Source of the DNA: JAWXUD01 sp044432945
Lineage (GTDB): Bacteria; Cyanobacteriota; Vampirovibrionia; Gastranaerophilales; Gastranaerophilaceae
Assembly (NCBI GenBank): GCA_044432945.1
Contig: JAWXUD010000011.1
Location: 1-53,143, forward strand
Length of the DNA stretch: 53,143 bases
Reading direction: 5' to 3'
Part shown: one piece after another, positions 16,598 through 25,592 of the stretch
How the letters are laid out: each line of letters begins with the position of its first letter
Numbering within the stretch: the first letter of the stretch is position 1
Notes under the pieces: generated by a model
Databases searched by the model: none
What the model was told of the DNA's origin: nothing
What the model saw: only the letters and a program-made list of their open reading frames with translations
Position numbers and translations under genes: made by a program

Positions 16598-17548
16598 ATG
16601 GGTAAGAAAATAGCGTTTTTATTCCCAGGACAAGGTTCACAATCAGTGGGCATGGGAAAAGAATTGTATGAAAACTTTGAAAGTGCAAAAAATGTTTTTG
16701 ATACGGCTGATAACGTTTTATCAAAAAGCATCACAACTTTGTGTTTTGAAGGACCTGAAGAAAATTTAAAACAAACAGTTAACACACAGCCTTGCATCGT
16801 TAGCATGTCAATTGCTGCTCTTGAGGCTTTGACTTCTCAAGTTGATATTAAAGCAGATTTTGTGGCTGGTCACAGTTTAGGTGAATATTGTGCAATGTAT
16901 GCAGCAGGCGTTTTGTCTTTAGAAAATGCTTTAACCCTAATTCAAAAACGTGCAGATTTGATGGGACAAACTAAAGGTGGTTCAATGTCAGCTGTTTTGA
17001 ATGCGACAGAAGATGCGATTAAAGAAGCATTGAGCGAAGCCTCATCTGTTGGTTATGTTGATGTAGCAAATTACAACTCGCAAGCTCAAGTGGTTATCAC
17101 AGGTGATGACGAAGCTGTGAAAAAAGCTGGTGAATTATTATTAGAAAAAGGTGCAAAAAGAGTTGTGCCACTACCTGTTTCAGGAGCTTTCCATTCAAAA
17201 TTTATGCAAAATGCTGGTGAAGAATTTGCAAATTTTGTAGCAAATGTTGAAGTGAACAACGCATCAATTCCAGTAATCACAAACGTTGATGCTCAAGTGA
17301 CAACAAATTCTGAAGAATTTAAATCAAAAATGGGTCAACAAATTTATTCATCAGTTTATTGGACTCAAACTATCCAAAAAATGGTTGAAGAAGGCGTTGA
17401 AGTGTTTGTAGAAATCGGACCTGGCAAAGTTTTGGCAGGATTGAACAAAAAAATTGCTCCAGAAGCAACTGTCTTTAATGTATATGACAAGGCTTCATTA
17501 GAAAATACAGTAGGAAATTTAAAGGAGATGTTATGTCTGAAAAATTAG
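16598..17548 (+). CDS. fabD: Malonyl-CoA:ACP transacylase
   Basis: A 316-aa protein. FLFPGQGSQSVGMGKELYEN opens the fold; the nucleophile serine is in AGHSLGEYCAMYAAG near residue 90, with the partner Arg in QKRADLMG and His in SGAFHSKFM near 200. It loads malonyl groups onto ACP. AAGGAG lies upstream of ATG 16598. The 3' end overlaps fabG by 16 nt. Confidence 0.95.
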   Translation: MGKKIAFLFPGQGSQSVGMGKELYENFESAKNVFDTADNVLSKSITTLCFEGPEENLKQTVNTQPCIVSMSIAALEALTSQVDIKADFVAGHSLGEYCAMYAAGVLSLENALTLIQKRADLMGQTKGGSMSAVLNATEDAIKEALSEASSVGYVDVANYNSQAQVVITGDDEAVKKAGELLLEKGAKRVVPLPVSGAFHSKFMQNAGEEFANFVANVEVNNASIPVITNVDAQVTTNSEEFKSKMGQQIYSSVYWTQTIQKMVEEGVEVFVEIGPGKVLAGLNKKIAPEATVFNVYDKASLENTVGNLKEMLCLKN

Positions 17549-18258
17549 CGATAGTAACAGGCGGTTCACGTGGTATAGGCAAAGGTTGTGCATTAGAATT
17601 AGCAAAAGCTGGTTATGATGTTGTTATCAACTACGCTGGTAATGATGAAGCTGCTAACAAAACAGTAGAAGAAATTAAAGCGTTAGGCGTTGAAGCTGAA
17701 GCGTTCAAATTTGACGTTTCTAATGCAGAAGACGTTGCAAAAAATATTGATGCAATCGTTGAAAAATATGGAAGAGTTGATGTATTAGTAAACAACGCTG
17801 GTATCACTCGTGACGGTTTGTTTATGAGAATGAGCAACGAAAACTGGGACGCTGTTGTTAATACAAACTTATCAAGTGCGTTTTATGTTTCTCAACCAGT
17901 TGTAAAAGTTATGATGAAACAACGTTGTGGTTCAATCATCAACATGTCAAGTGTTGTTGGAGTTTCTGGAAACGCTGGTCAAGCGAATTATGCAGCAGCT
18001 AAAGCTGGTTTAATCGGTATGACGAAAACTTTAGCAAAAGAATTAGGTTCTCGTGGAATTAGAGTAAACGCAATTGCACCAGGATTTATCAACACAGACA
18101 TGACAAAAGATTTAGATACGTCTAAATTTACAGATTTTATCCCACTTAAACGTCTTGGTGAGGTAGAAGATATCGCAAAAGCAGTTAAATTCTTAGCCGC
18201 TGATGCAAATTATATTACGGGGCAAGTTTTAGAAGTAGACGGTGGCTTGATTATATAA
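17533..18258 (+). CDS. fabG: 3-oxoacyl-ACP reductase
   Basis: A 241-aa short-chain dehydrogenase. NADPH-binding GGSRGIGKG at residue 9, NNAGITRDGL near 87, and catalytic Ser-Tyr-Lys in SSVVGVSGNAGQANYAAAKA near 138-156. The C-terminal LEVDGGLII is typical. It reduces 3-oxoacyl-ACP. AAAGGAG lies inside the end of fabD before ATG 17533, giving translational coupling. Confidence 0.95.
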   Translation: MSEKLAIVTGGSRGIGKGCALELAKAGYDVVINYAGNDEAANKTVEEIKALGVEAEAFKFDVSNAEDVAKNIDAIVEKYGRVDVLVNNAGITRDGLFMRMSNENWDAVVNTNLSSAFYVSQPVVKVMMKQRCGSIINMSSVVGVSGNAGQANYAAAKAGLIGMTKTLAKELGSRGIRVNAIAPGFINTDMTKDLDTSKFTDFIPLKRLGEVEDIAKAVKFLAADANYITGQVLEVDGGLII

Positions 18259-18263
18259 TTAGG

Positions 18264-18282
18264 TTAAGTTTTTTTAACTTAA
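18264..18282 (+). terminator. Weak hairpin after fabG
   Basis: TTAAGTT, a T5 loop, then AACTTAA. The stem is short and AT-only, with no long T tail, so it may attenuate rather than end transcription. A separate promoter for acpP follows. Confidence 0.35.
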
Positions 18283-18304
18283 TTGTGATAATTTAAAGAA
18301 ATTG

Positions 18305-18333
18305 TTGCAAAAAAATCTTGAATTAGATATAAT
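18305..18333 (+). promoter_or_regulatory. Housekeeping sigma promoter of acpP
   Basis: TTGCAA (18305-18310), 17-bp spacer, TATAAT (18328-18333). This gives a leader of about 45 nt before the acpP start and explains independent, high expression of ACP. Confidence 0.7.
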
Positions 18334-18383
18334 ATTATAGACGAAGAGTCAAGTAGAACATTAAAAAATATGAGGAAAACAAA

Positions 18384-18617
18384 ATGAGTACATTAGAAAA
18401 AGTAAAAAAAGTAGTTATCGATCAATTAAGCGTTGATGCAGCATTAGTAACTGAAGAAGCTAGTTTCACAGCTGATTTAGGTGCTGATTCATTAGACACA
18501 GTTGAATTAGTAATGGCTTTTGAAGAAGAATTCGGTTGCGAAATCCCTGATGACGAAGCTGAAAAAATCCAAACTGTAAAAGATGCAGTAAGCTATATTG
18601 ATGCTCATTCAAAATAG
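18384..18617 (+). CDS. acpP: Acyl carrier protein
   Basis: A 77-aa acidic protein. The phosphopantetheine serine lies in LGADSLDTVELVMAFEEEFG near residue 37. It carries acyl chains for FabD, FabH, FabG, FabF and PlsX encoded around it. TGAGGA upstream of the ATG serves as ribosome site. It has its own promoter and a terminator. Confidence 0.97.
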   Translation: MSTLEKVKKVVIDQLSVDAALVTEEASFTADLGADSLDTVELVMAFEEEFGCEIPDDEAEKIQTVKDAVSYIDAHSK

Positions 18618-18641
18618 TTCGACAAAACAGTAGAAGTATTT

Positions 18642-18677
18642 ACGAGGGTGAAAATTGAATATTAATTTTCCCCTCGT
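18642..18677 (+). terminator. Intrinsic terminator after acpP
   Basis: ACGAGGG(T)GAAAATT pairs with AATTTTC(C)CCTCGT, followed by TTATTTATT. It lies between acpP and fabF and may set a higher acpP than fabF transcript level. Confidence 0.75.
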
Positions 18678-18708
18678 TTATTTATTGAGTAAATGAAAAG
18701 GTAAAAAG

Positions 18709-19962
18709 ATGACAAAAAGAAGAGTAGTTATCACAGGGCTAGGAGCGGTTTCTCCGTTTGGCGTTGGTGTTGATAAATTTTGGGAAAGTCTTGTTGAAGG
18801 AAAAAGTGGCATAAGCACTTCTGAATTAATTGATGTTGAAAAACACGTTGTAAAAATTTCAGGAGAGGTTAAAAATTTTAATGCAGATGAATATATTGAA
18901 CCTAAAGAAGCTAAAAAAATGGATAGATTTATTCAATTTGCGGTTATTGCAGCTGATGAAGCAATCGCTGATGCTAAATTAAACACTTTAGATGGTATTG
19001 ATCCATATAAAGTCGGTGTAGCAGTTAGTTCGGCTGCTGGTGGTTTTCATACATTCGAAGAAAATCACGTGCGTATCTTAGAAAAAGGTCCGAACAGATG
19101 TTCACCATTCACAATTCCTATGATGATTGTTAACATGGCGTCAGGTAGAATTTCAATGCGTCACGGCTTTAAAGGGATTAACAAAGTTGTAGTTTCAGCT
19201 TGTGCGACAGGTACTCATTCAATTGGTGACGCTATGCGTTCAATCCAATATGGTGATGTTGATGTGATGGTCGCTGGTGGTGCTGAAGCAACTATTTGTG
19301 ATGTTGGTGTTGGTGCTTTCTCTAGTGCTAGAACTCTTTCTAAACGAAACGATGAACCTCAAAAAGCTTCTCGTCCTTATGATGTTGACCGTGATGGTTT
19401 TGTCATGAGCGAAGGTGCTGGGGTCTTGATTTTAGAAGAATATGAACACGCTAAAAAACGTGGTGCGAAAATTTATGCTGAAATTTGTGGTTATGGACAA
19501 ACTGGTGATGCTTATGACGTTGTTGCTCCTGATCCAACGGGCGAGGGTGCAAAACATGCTATGAAATTTGCAATCGCTGATGCTAACTTGACACCAAGTG
19601 AAGTTGATTATATTAACGCTCACGGTACAAGTACTGGATTAGGCGATATTGCTGAATCTAAAGCGATTGAAGCATTGTTTGGTGATAAAGAACAAAACAA
19701 AAACCTTTTGGTTAGCTCTACTAAATCAATGCATGGACATTTGCTAGGTGCTACTGGTGCTGTTGAATGTATAGCTTGTATCAAAGCTATCAATAACGGC
19801 ATTGTGCCTCCAACAATAAATCTTGATAACCAAGATGAACATGTTGGAAACCTTGATTATGTTCCGCACAAAGCTAGAAAAGCTGATGTTAAAGTTACGT
19901 TATCAAATTCATTTGGATTTGGTGGACAAAACGCTTCTTTAGTAATCAAAAAATTTGTATAG
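18709..19962 (+). CDS. fabF: 3-oxoacyl-ACP synthase II
   Basis: A 417-aa protein. KAS active site: Cys in VVSACATGTHSIGDAM near 165, His in NAHGTSTGLGD near 306, and Lys/His in SSTKSMHGHLLGATGAVE near 338-343. It elongates acyl-ACP by condensation with malonyl-ACP. It ends the fatty-acid block and is followed by a strong terminator. Confidence 0.95.
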   Translation: MTKRRVVITGLGAVSPFGVGVDKFWESLVEGKSGISTSELIDVEKHVVKISGEVKNFNADEYIEPKEAKKMDRFIQFAVIAADEAIADAKLNTLDGIDPYKVGVAVSSAAGGFHTFEENHVRILEKGPNRCSPFTIPMMIVNMASGRISMRHGFKGINKVVVSACATGTHSIGDAMRSIQYGDVDVMVAGGAEATICDVGVGAFSSARTLSKRNDEPQKASRPYDVDRDGFVMSEGAGVLILEEYEHAKKRGAKIYAEICGYGQTGDAYDVVAPDPTGEGAKHAMKFAIADANLTPSEVDYINAHGTSTGLGDIAESKAIEALFGDKEQNKNLLVSSTKSMHGHLLGATGAVECIACIKAINNGIVPPTINLDNQDEHVGNLDYVPHKARKADVKVTLSNSFGFGGQNASLVIKKFV

Positions 19963-19974
19963 AAAAAATAATTT

Positions 19975-20010
19975 AAGAGCGGTTTTGAGATAAATCTCAA
20001 AACCGCTCTT
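19975..20010. terminator. Strong terminator between convergent fabF and grx
   Basis: AAGAGCGGTTTTGAGAT pairs with ATCTCAAAACCGCTCTT around an AA loop and is followed by TTGTTT. The A/T flanks allow it to serve both strands. Confidence 0.9.
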
Positions 20011-20045
20011 TTGTTTAACAAAATTAATCGACAAAAACTTTTTCT

Positions 20046-20306
20046 TTAATTCAAAAATTCGTTAATTTTACCCATTTTATAAATAGCTTCCAAATCATCA
20101 TAACCACCTATATATTCACGATTAATCAATATTTGCGGTACAGTCGTCAGTGTTCGCCCACAAGCTTTTGACAATTTTTCAATCATTGAATCATATACAT
20201 CTTCAATATTATATTCTTTGTATTCAAGATTTAATAGCCTAAATAATTTTTTAGCCTTTTCGCAATATGGACATCTACTTATTGTATAAATTTCTATTAA
20301 ATTCAT
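20046..20306 (-). CDS. Glutaredoxin
   Basis: An 86-aa thioredoxin-fold protein. Redox motif CPYC in YTISRCPYCEKAKKLF at residues 12-15, cis-Pro in LTTVPQILINREYIGGYDDL. It reduces disulfides using glutathione or another low-molecular-weight thiol. The start lies 17 nt after the ycf45-like gene with GAGAA upstream, so it is the second gene of that operon. Confidence 0.9.
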   Translation of the reverse strand: MNLIEIYTISRCPYCEKAKKLFRLLNLEYKEYNIEDVYDSMIEKLSKACGRTLTTVPQILINREYIGGYDDLEAIYKMGKINEFLN

Positions 20307-20323
20307 TTCAATTCTCTTTTATT

Positions 20324-21946
20324 TTAATTATTTGTTTTTACATTAATAATTTTTAAATGTCTTTTAGACCCCTCGCCAATACTAATGCTTCTAAGGTTAT
20401 GTTCTTCAACTAATTCGTGCTGTAATTTTCTTATTTTATGATTTTGTGGTGATAAAATAATCTGCTCAGCACCATTTAAAATTCTATTGATAGCTAATTT
20501 TGCTTCATCTAATGCTTTTTCAGTATCATCATAATAACCTTGCAAAATCTCTTGAGTTTCCGTGATTTGCAGTGCTTCTTTAATAACTTTTTGAATTTGA
20601 GCCATAGAATTTGTTTTCACATAAAAAATCTGTAATCTATAATCATTAGCCGTGTTTAGAATTCTTGCACCACCTTTTGAAAAGTTTTTGTGAGCGATAA
20701 CAATATCAGCATCATCGAGATTACGAGTAATTTCAGCGTTCATATCTAATCTTTCGATAATTTTTTCAACGATTGTGCGTGAAACTGCGTATAAATAAAT
20801 CTTTTTAAAATTTTTCACTTCATCAACATATTTTTCACGTGAAAAACTAAAATTCAAACTACTCTTTTCATCTTGCACAAGCTTTGCTGGCTCGACTTTT
20901 GGCAACTCTACTTCATTACTTTCTGAAATTGCTTCAACAACCTCACCAGTTTGCGAATCCGTTTCATATACTTTATCAACCTTACGGATTTCTGGTCTAA
21001 TAGGCCAACCTCTAAGAATATAATCAACGGCTTCTGTCGTATCTTTATAAACTGCCAAGGTGTTTCTATCAATAATTTCAATAACAACATCAAAAGTTGG
21101 TTGTTTTTCACGTTCTAAAACTGTTTTTTGTGAAGCACGGCGTCTTGCCTCATCATCACCAAGTGTAACTGATTGAATACCACCGACCAAATCTGATAAA
21201 GTAGGGTTTTTAATCAAATTTTCTAAGCTATTACCATGAGCTGTCGCAATCAACATAACTCCACGTTCAGCAATAGTTCTCGCTGCTTGTGCTTCCGCCT
21301 CAGTCCCAATCTCATCGACTACAATAACTTCAGGAGTATGATTTTCAACCGCCTCAATCATTATATCTTTTTGATATTGTGGCTGAGTAACTTGCATTCT
21401 TCTCGCATGACCAATTGCAGGGTGCGGAGTATCACCATCACCAGCGATTTCATTTGACGTATCGACAATAACAACACGTTTAGCCAATTCATCTGCAACT
21501 AATCGAGATATTTCACGAAGCTTGGTAGTTTTACCAACACCAGGACGACCTAAAAATAATATACTTTTATTCATCACGCAAATATCTTTTATACAAGCAA
21601 TCGTTCCTGTAACAACACGACCAATCCTGCAAGTCAGACCAATAACCTTATTTTGACGGTTTCTTATCGCACTAATCCTGTGCAAAGTTCCAGGAATTCC
21701 CGAACGATTATCTAAGGTAAAATCTTGTATTCGCTCAATGATAAATTGAATATCCTCTTCAAATATAAACTCATCACCAAGATAATCTATTTTGCCGTTC
21801 GCATGACGAATTTCTGGAATTCTACCGATATCTAAAACGATTTCTATAACATCTTCCATGTTCTCATAATTAATAAAGCGATTAACTTTTTCAGGCAGGA
21901 CCTCTGTCAATTTGTCTAAATCATTTTGAAACTGTAAATTACTCAT
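20324..21946 (-). CDS. ycf45: Ycf45-type AAA ATPase with C-terminal R3H domain
   Basis: 540 aa from ATG 21946, chosen because AAAGG lies 8 nt upstream; the open frame extends 7 codons further without a ribosome site. P-loop GRPGVGKTTKLREISR near 145, Walker B EVIVVDEIGTEAEA near 215, and TAHGNSLENL after it match the Ycf45/SpoIIIAA-like ATPase. The C-terminus IRSIS-type segment LRSISIGEGSKRHLKI is the R3H single-stranded nucleic-acid-binding motif, preceded by acidic linker 340-370. The family is a hallmark of cyanobacteria and plastids and is the best taxonomic clue here. The biochemical role is not settled. Confidence 0.85.
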   Translation of the reverse strand: MSNLQFQNDLDKLTEVLPEKVNRFINYENMEDVIEIVLDIGRIPEIRHANGKIDYLGDEFIFEEDIQFIIERIQDFTLDNRSGIPGTLHRISAIRNRQNKVIGLTCRIGRVVTGTIACIKDICVMNKSILFLGRPGVGKTTKLREISRLVADELAKRVVIVDTSNEIAGDGDTPHPAIGHARRMQVTQPQYQKDIMIEAVENHTPEVIVVDEIGTEAEAQAARTIAERGVMLIATAHGNSLENLIKNPTLSDLVGGIQSVTLGDDEARRRASQKTVLEREKQPTFDVVIEIIDRNTLAVYKDTTEAVDYILRGWPIRPEIRKVDKVYETDSQTGEVVEAISESNEVELPKVEPAKLVQDEKSSLNFSFSREKYVDEVKNFKKIYLYAVSRTIVEKIIERLDMNAEITRNLDDADIVIAHKNFSKGGARILNTANDYRLQIFYVKTNSMAQIQKVIKEALQITETQEILQGYYDDTEKALDEAKLAINRILNGAEQIILSPQNHKIRKLQHELVEEHNLRSISIGEGSKRHLKIINVKTNN

Positions 21947-22020
21947 ATTTTCGACCTTTCTATACAATCTATATGCCCAATATTTTCTCTTTTATAATCC
22001 TGATTATTGTTTATATATTT

Positions 22021-22029
22021 ATTATAACA
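22021..22029 (-). promoter_or_regulatory. Extended -10 promoter of the ycf45-grx operon
   Basis: TGTTATAAT on the minus strand, about 75 nt before the start. There is no good -35, but the TGn extension can compensate. Confidence 0.4.
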
Positions 22030-22168
22030 TTTTTTTCGCCAAAAAACAGATTTTTAACAAATCTTATAACTAAATCAAAAATATCTTTATTCAAAAACAT
22101 TGAAATTACTTATTTAACCCACCATACCGACCTTTGTAAACAAATGTAACAAATTTTTTCAACATGTT

Positions 22169-22196
22169 TAAAGTTTTAAATCAAGTATTCCGTTAT
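22169..22196 (+). promoter_or_regulatory. Sigma-28-like promoter of the 554-aa surface-type gene
   Basis: TAAAGTTT (22169-22176), 12 bp, then TCCGTTAT (22189-22196). The first box is perfect and the spacing equals that of the two giant-gene promoters; the second box keeps CCG and TA of the sigma-28 consensus. The start codon lies 54 nt downstream. The rest of 21968-22168 is AT-rich without other features. Confidence 0.5.
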
Positions 22197-22250
22197 ATAG
22201 AACAATCGATATTATTTGTTACTAAATTTTTGAAAGGACGTTGATATAAA

Positions 22251-23915
22251 ATGGGATTATCAGCACAACAAGCAAGACTACTAACTATCACAGCAAGGCA
22301 AGCAGATGCTACCTATGAATCTATGTCAATCTCTAACCAGAAATTGTCATTAGCGAGAGATGCAGAAACGCTTTCTAGTGAATATCAAGACGCCCTTGAT
22401 AAAACAACATTGATGTATGATTTTTATGGTACTGGTGAATCAACTGAAGCATTGCAATACAGTTTATTTATGACACCTTCAGCTTTAAATGATTACATAC
22501 CTATAACTTTGACAAACTCTGCTGGTAGAACCGTACTTGACAGCTCATATGCTAACGCTGCTCGTGCTGCAGGTATCCCACAAGAAGGTCTTGGTGGCGT
22601 TACATCAACAACTGTCAGAAACCAATTTATACAAGGATTGGCTGATGAAAGTATCATCACTCAAACCGCAGCAACAACTTATATGGGAATAGACTATAAC
22701 CAAACATCTGGTGTTAATAGTAGCACTGCAGAATTAACATACACTACTACTTCTGGTACACTAAGTGATTTACAAAATTTGCTAGGATGTGAAGATTATT
22801 CATGGTCAACAATTTACCTTGATACTGATTCTTATTATAAAACACCAAGTATAGTTGACAGCAATGGTAGTGCAATTAATAACTCAGGAGATTATTCTAT
22901 CAACCTCGCACAATTACTTTCAGATGATGCTTCTGATCAAGTATATGTTGTAATGCAAAGTGGTGATGGAGCTAATTATCCGACAAGTGAAGTTGAAAGC
23001 TTGGCCACTGATGTTGTCCCTGATATAGTTAGTCAAATATATGATTCATTTGCTACATGTTTAACAACTGGCAATAGCAACTCAACTGAAGCTCTTAATT
23101 ATGCATATATGAAAACTCTTGAAAAATATAATTGCGATGGAGGAGATGGCACTGATCGTGATGACTATGGTACACAAACTCATCGTGAGAAAAAATATTC
23201 TCAATCTGAATTGAATGATAAAGTTACTGATGAAGATAATGGGGATTATGTAGGCGTTACATATATAAGTTTTTGGAGAGGTTGGCTTTTTGGAAATAAG
23301 TTAAACAGTGCAGCTACAGTAAACGTCAACAACATTGCACAAACATTTTTAACTTATTTTGCTAGTTATATGGAAGGATTATCAACAAGCACCACTGATG
23401 CCAATAGTGGTTCATATTACATTGATGAAGATTCTGTAAGTACTGAATCTTCATCATTTGTAACTGACGATCTAACTTATGTATATTATTTCCCTGGTGA
23501 AACAACAATCTCTGATACCGATGAAAAAATAGTACAGTACTATGACACATTACTAAACCTTATCTGCACATCAGGTTGGACCGAAAACGATCAGGTAAAT
23601 GATTCCGATTATTTACAAGAGATGATTAAAAATGGCATGATGTACATCACCAAACAAAAAGATGATGGACTGTATTATCAAACCAACTACGGTACTGACA
23701 CTTATCTAAAAGAAGTAAGTGATGAAACTTATATCGCAAAAGCCGAAGCTACATATAATACAGAAACCGCTAAATTAGATTCAAGAGAACAAGTATTAGA
23801 TCTAGAATTAAGCAATCTTGATACTGAAATATCTTCGCTATCAACAGAATATGACAGTATTCAAAGCACGATTACTAGTAATATTGAAAGAACCTTCACA
23901 CGCTACAATGCTTAA
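22251..23915 (+). CDS. Unrecognised secreted/surface-type structural protein
   Basis: A 554-aa protein. The N-terminus MGLSAQQARLLTITARQADA followed by a polar helix resembles the start of flagellin/hook-type or T3SS-exported proteins, without a signal peptide. The middle (residues 110-470) is rich in Ser, Thr, Asn, Asp and Tyr with little Lys, like an extracellular beta-rich module. The C-terminus (from about 500) is a coiled coil, LDSREQVLDLELSNLDTEIS, that would pair with the N-terminal helix. This helix-module-helix plan and the sigma-28-like promoter suggest export through a flagellar-type apparatus. GAAAGGA precedes ATG 22251. Identity is not established. Confidence 0.55.
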   Translation: MGLSAQQARLLTITARQADATYESMSISNQKLSLARDAETLSSEYQDALDKTTLMYDFYGTGESTEALQYSLFMTPSALNDYIPITLTNSAGRTVLDSSYANAARAAGIPQEGLGGVTSTTVRNQFIQGLADESIITQTAATTYMGIDYNQTSGVNSSTAELTYTTTSGTLSDLQNLLGCEDYSWSTIYLDTDSYYKTPSIVDSNGSAINNSGDYSINLAQLLSDDASDQVYVVMQSGDGANYPTSEVESLATDVVPDIVSQIYDSFATCLTTGNSNSTEALNYAYMKTLEKYNCDGGDGTDRDDYGTQTHREKKYSQSELNDKVTDEDNGDYVGVTYISFWRGWLFGNKLNSAATVNVNNIAQTFLTYFASYMEGLSTSTTDANSGSYYIDEDSVSTESSSFVTDDLTYVYYFPGETTISDTDEKIVQYYDTLLNLICTSGWTENDQVNDSDYLQEMIKNGMMYITKQKDDGLYYQTNYGTDTYLKEVSDETYIAKAEATYNTETAKLDSREQVLDLELSNLDTEISSLSTEYDSIQSTITSNIERTFTRYNA

Positions 23916-23920
23916 AAATA

Positions 23921-24154
23921 CTACCTCGATTTGAAATAATCACAAACCAATGTTTCTTTGCGTGGGATAAAATTAAGCACAGTTTTTTTAATAAAATTAA
24001 CTTCTAATTCATCTAATTCTTTTTTCAATATAGCTTTTTCAAGCACAACTTTGTCATAAATTTTTGCACAAACACTACTTTTTTCAACATGTTCCGCTAG
24101 TTTTATAAGTTGCGTTTCTTTCTCTTTAATCGATTGTTTAAGCTCTTTTTTCAC
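23921..24154 (-). CDS. Small coiled-coil hypothetical protein
   Basis: 77 aa, Lys/Glu-rich helix (LKQSIKEKETQLIKLAEHVE) with a GTG start preceded by AGAGG and a TATAAT-like box. It is convergent with the 554-aa surface-type gene, 5 nt apart. No family recognised; its compact charged helix is compatible with a chaperone or adaptor, which is speculation. Confidence 0.45.
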   Translation of the reverse strand: MKKELKQSIKEKETQLIKLAEHVEKSSVCAKIYDKVVLEKAILKKELDELEVNFIKKTVLNFIPRKETLVCDYFKSR

Positions 24155-24288
24155 TATTGTTAAAAACCTCTAATATTATATAAAAACGTGAAATTAAATA
24201 AATTAATATAAAATCTCTTTCGAGTTACGTTAATTTTAGAATAAACTTTTTCAACAAAAATTAAATCAACTTTTTAGGTGATTTTTAG

Positions 24289-24834
24289 CTATACAGCCAA
24301 CAAATCATACGTATAACCTATTTTTAAAGCCTCTAAATTTAATGGCAATAAGTTCTTTCTATGTGCTGGTATAACCACGTCCAACGCCTGTTCTAGCGAT
24401 TTTAAAGAAATAATATTACTAGCTTTTGCCAACAACCCTAACGATAAAATATTTGTCATTCTGATATTACCAATCTCTTGAGCCAACTTTGTTATCGGTG
24501 CAAATAAATAATTGATATCATTTCTATTTTTAATCTCGTTAGTTAATGATGAATTTGCAATCATAAATCCACCTTTTTTAATTTTTGACTCAAATTTATC
24601 AAAAGATGCTTGATTTAGTGCAATAACAAAATCCGCTTCAGATTTGTTAACAGAACTAACTTCTTCATCAGATGCGACAATTTCGCAATTTACAGTCCCA
24701 CCACGCATTTCAGCACCATAACTAGGATACCAAGTCACGTTCAAATCTTCTATCATACAAGCGTTCGCTAACACTTCACCAGCAAGCAATACCCCTTGTC
24801 CGCCAAAACCAGCTATTATAAAATTATTTTCCAT
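24289..24834 (-). CDS. korC: 2-oxoacid:ferredoxin oxidoreductase, gamma subunit
   Basis: 181 aa. NFIIAGFGGQGVLLAGEVLA at the N-terminus and GAEMRGGTVNCEIVASDEEV near 43 are the signatures of the gamma subunit of KorABCD-type enzymes, which oxidatively decarboxylate 2-oxoglutarate to succinyl-CoA and reduce ferredoxin. It is the last gene of a four-gene minus-strand operon, 4 nt after korB. Confidence 0.85.
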   Translation of the reverse strand: MENNFIIAGFGGQGVLLAGEVLANACMIEDLNVTWYPSYGAEMRGGTVNCEIVASDEEVSSVNKSEADFVIALNQASFDKFESKIKKGGFMIANSSLTNEIKNRNDINYLFAPITKLAQEIGNIRMTNILSLGLLAKASNIISLKSLEQALDVVIPAHRKNLLPLNLEALKIGYTYDLLAV

Positions 24835-24838
24835 TATA

Positions 24839-25591
24839 TTATCCTTTATTAGTTAAATCTTTGTACACACCAGGCACATAAACTGGCATCATTTCATTTC
24901 TCACACGATCATGAGCTTGCTCTGGCGTCATTCTCCAGTTAGTAGGACAAGTCGCAAGAATTTCTACAAACCCAAACCCTTCGCCATTAATCTGAACCTC
25001 AAAAGCTTTTTTGATAGCCTGTTTTGCTTTACGAATATTGGCAATTGTATCAAGCGAAACCCTCGCTGCGAATGCTGTTCCTTCACAAAGTGCAACGTGT
25101 TCTGCTATCTTAATCGGGTGACCATAGTATTCTTTATTTCTACCCTTAGGTGAAGTCGTTGTAACCTGCCCCATCAATGTTGTTGGTCCTAACTGCCCAC
25201 CAGTCATTCCATAAGTCGTATTGTTTATACAAATACTTGTTATTTTTTCACCACGCAACGCTGCGTGTAAACTCTCCGCCAAACCAATTGATGCAAAATC
25301 ACCATCGCCTTGGTATGTAAAAACTACCTTATCAGGCTTAGCTCTCTTAGCACCCGTTGCAACTGCCAAAGCACGCCCGTGCGGAGCTTCGATTGAATCA
25401 ACTTCTATAAAATCATAAAGTGTAACTGAACAACCAATCGATGCCGTTAAAATTGATTTTTGAGTAATCCCTAACTCTTCTAACACCTCGGCAACCAACC
25501 TAATCGCAACCCCATGATCACAACCTGGGCAAAATGAATATCTTGCATTCTCTTTTAACGAATTTGCTATTTTAAAAACTTGTGTCGCCAT
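24839..25591 (-). CDS. korB: 2-oxoacid:ferredoxin oxidoreductase, beta (TPP) subunit
   Basis: 250 aa. CPGCDHG near 21, TPP/Mg-binding GDGDFASIGLAESLHAALRG near 97 with NNTTYGMTGGQ, and the C-terminal ATCPTNWRMTPEQAHDRV typical of the 2-oxoglutarate type. It binds thiamine diphosphate at the subunit interface with KorA. One base separates it from korA. Confidence 0.88.
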   Translation of the reverse strand: MATQVFKIANSLKENARYSFCPGCDHGVAIRLVAEVLEELGITQKSILTASIGCSVTLYDFIEVDSIEAPHGRALAVATGAKRAKPDKVVFTYQGDGDFASIGLAESLHAALRGEKITSICINNTTYGMTGGQLGPTTLMGQVTTTSPKGRNKEYYGHPIKIAEHVALCEGTAFAARVSLDTIANIRKAKQAIKKAFEVQINGEGFGFVEILATCPTNWRMTPEQAHDRVRNEMMPVYVPGVYKDLTNKG

Positions 25592-25592
25592 G

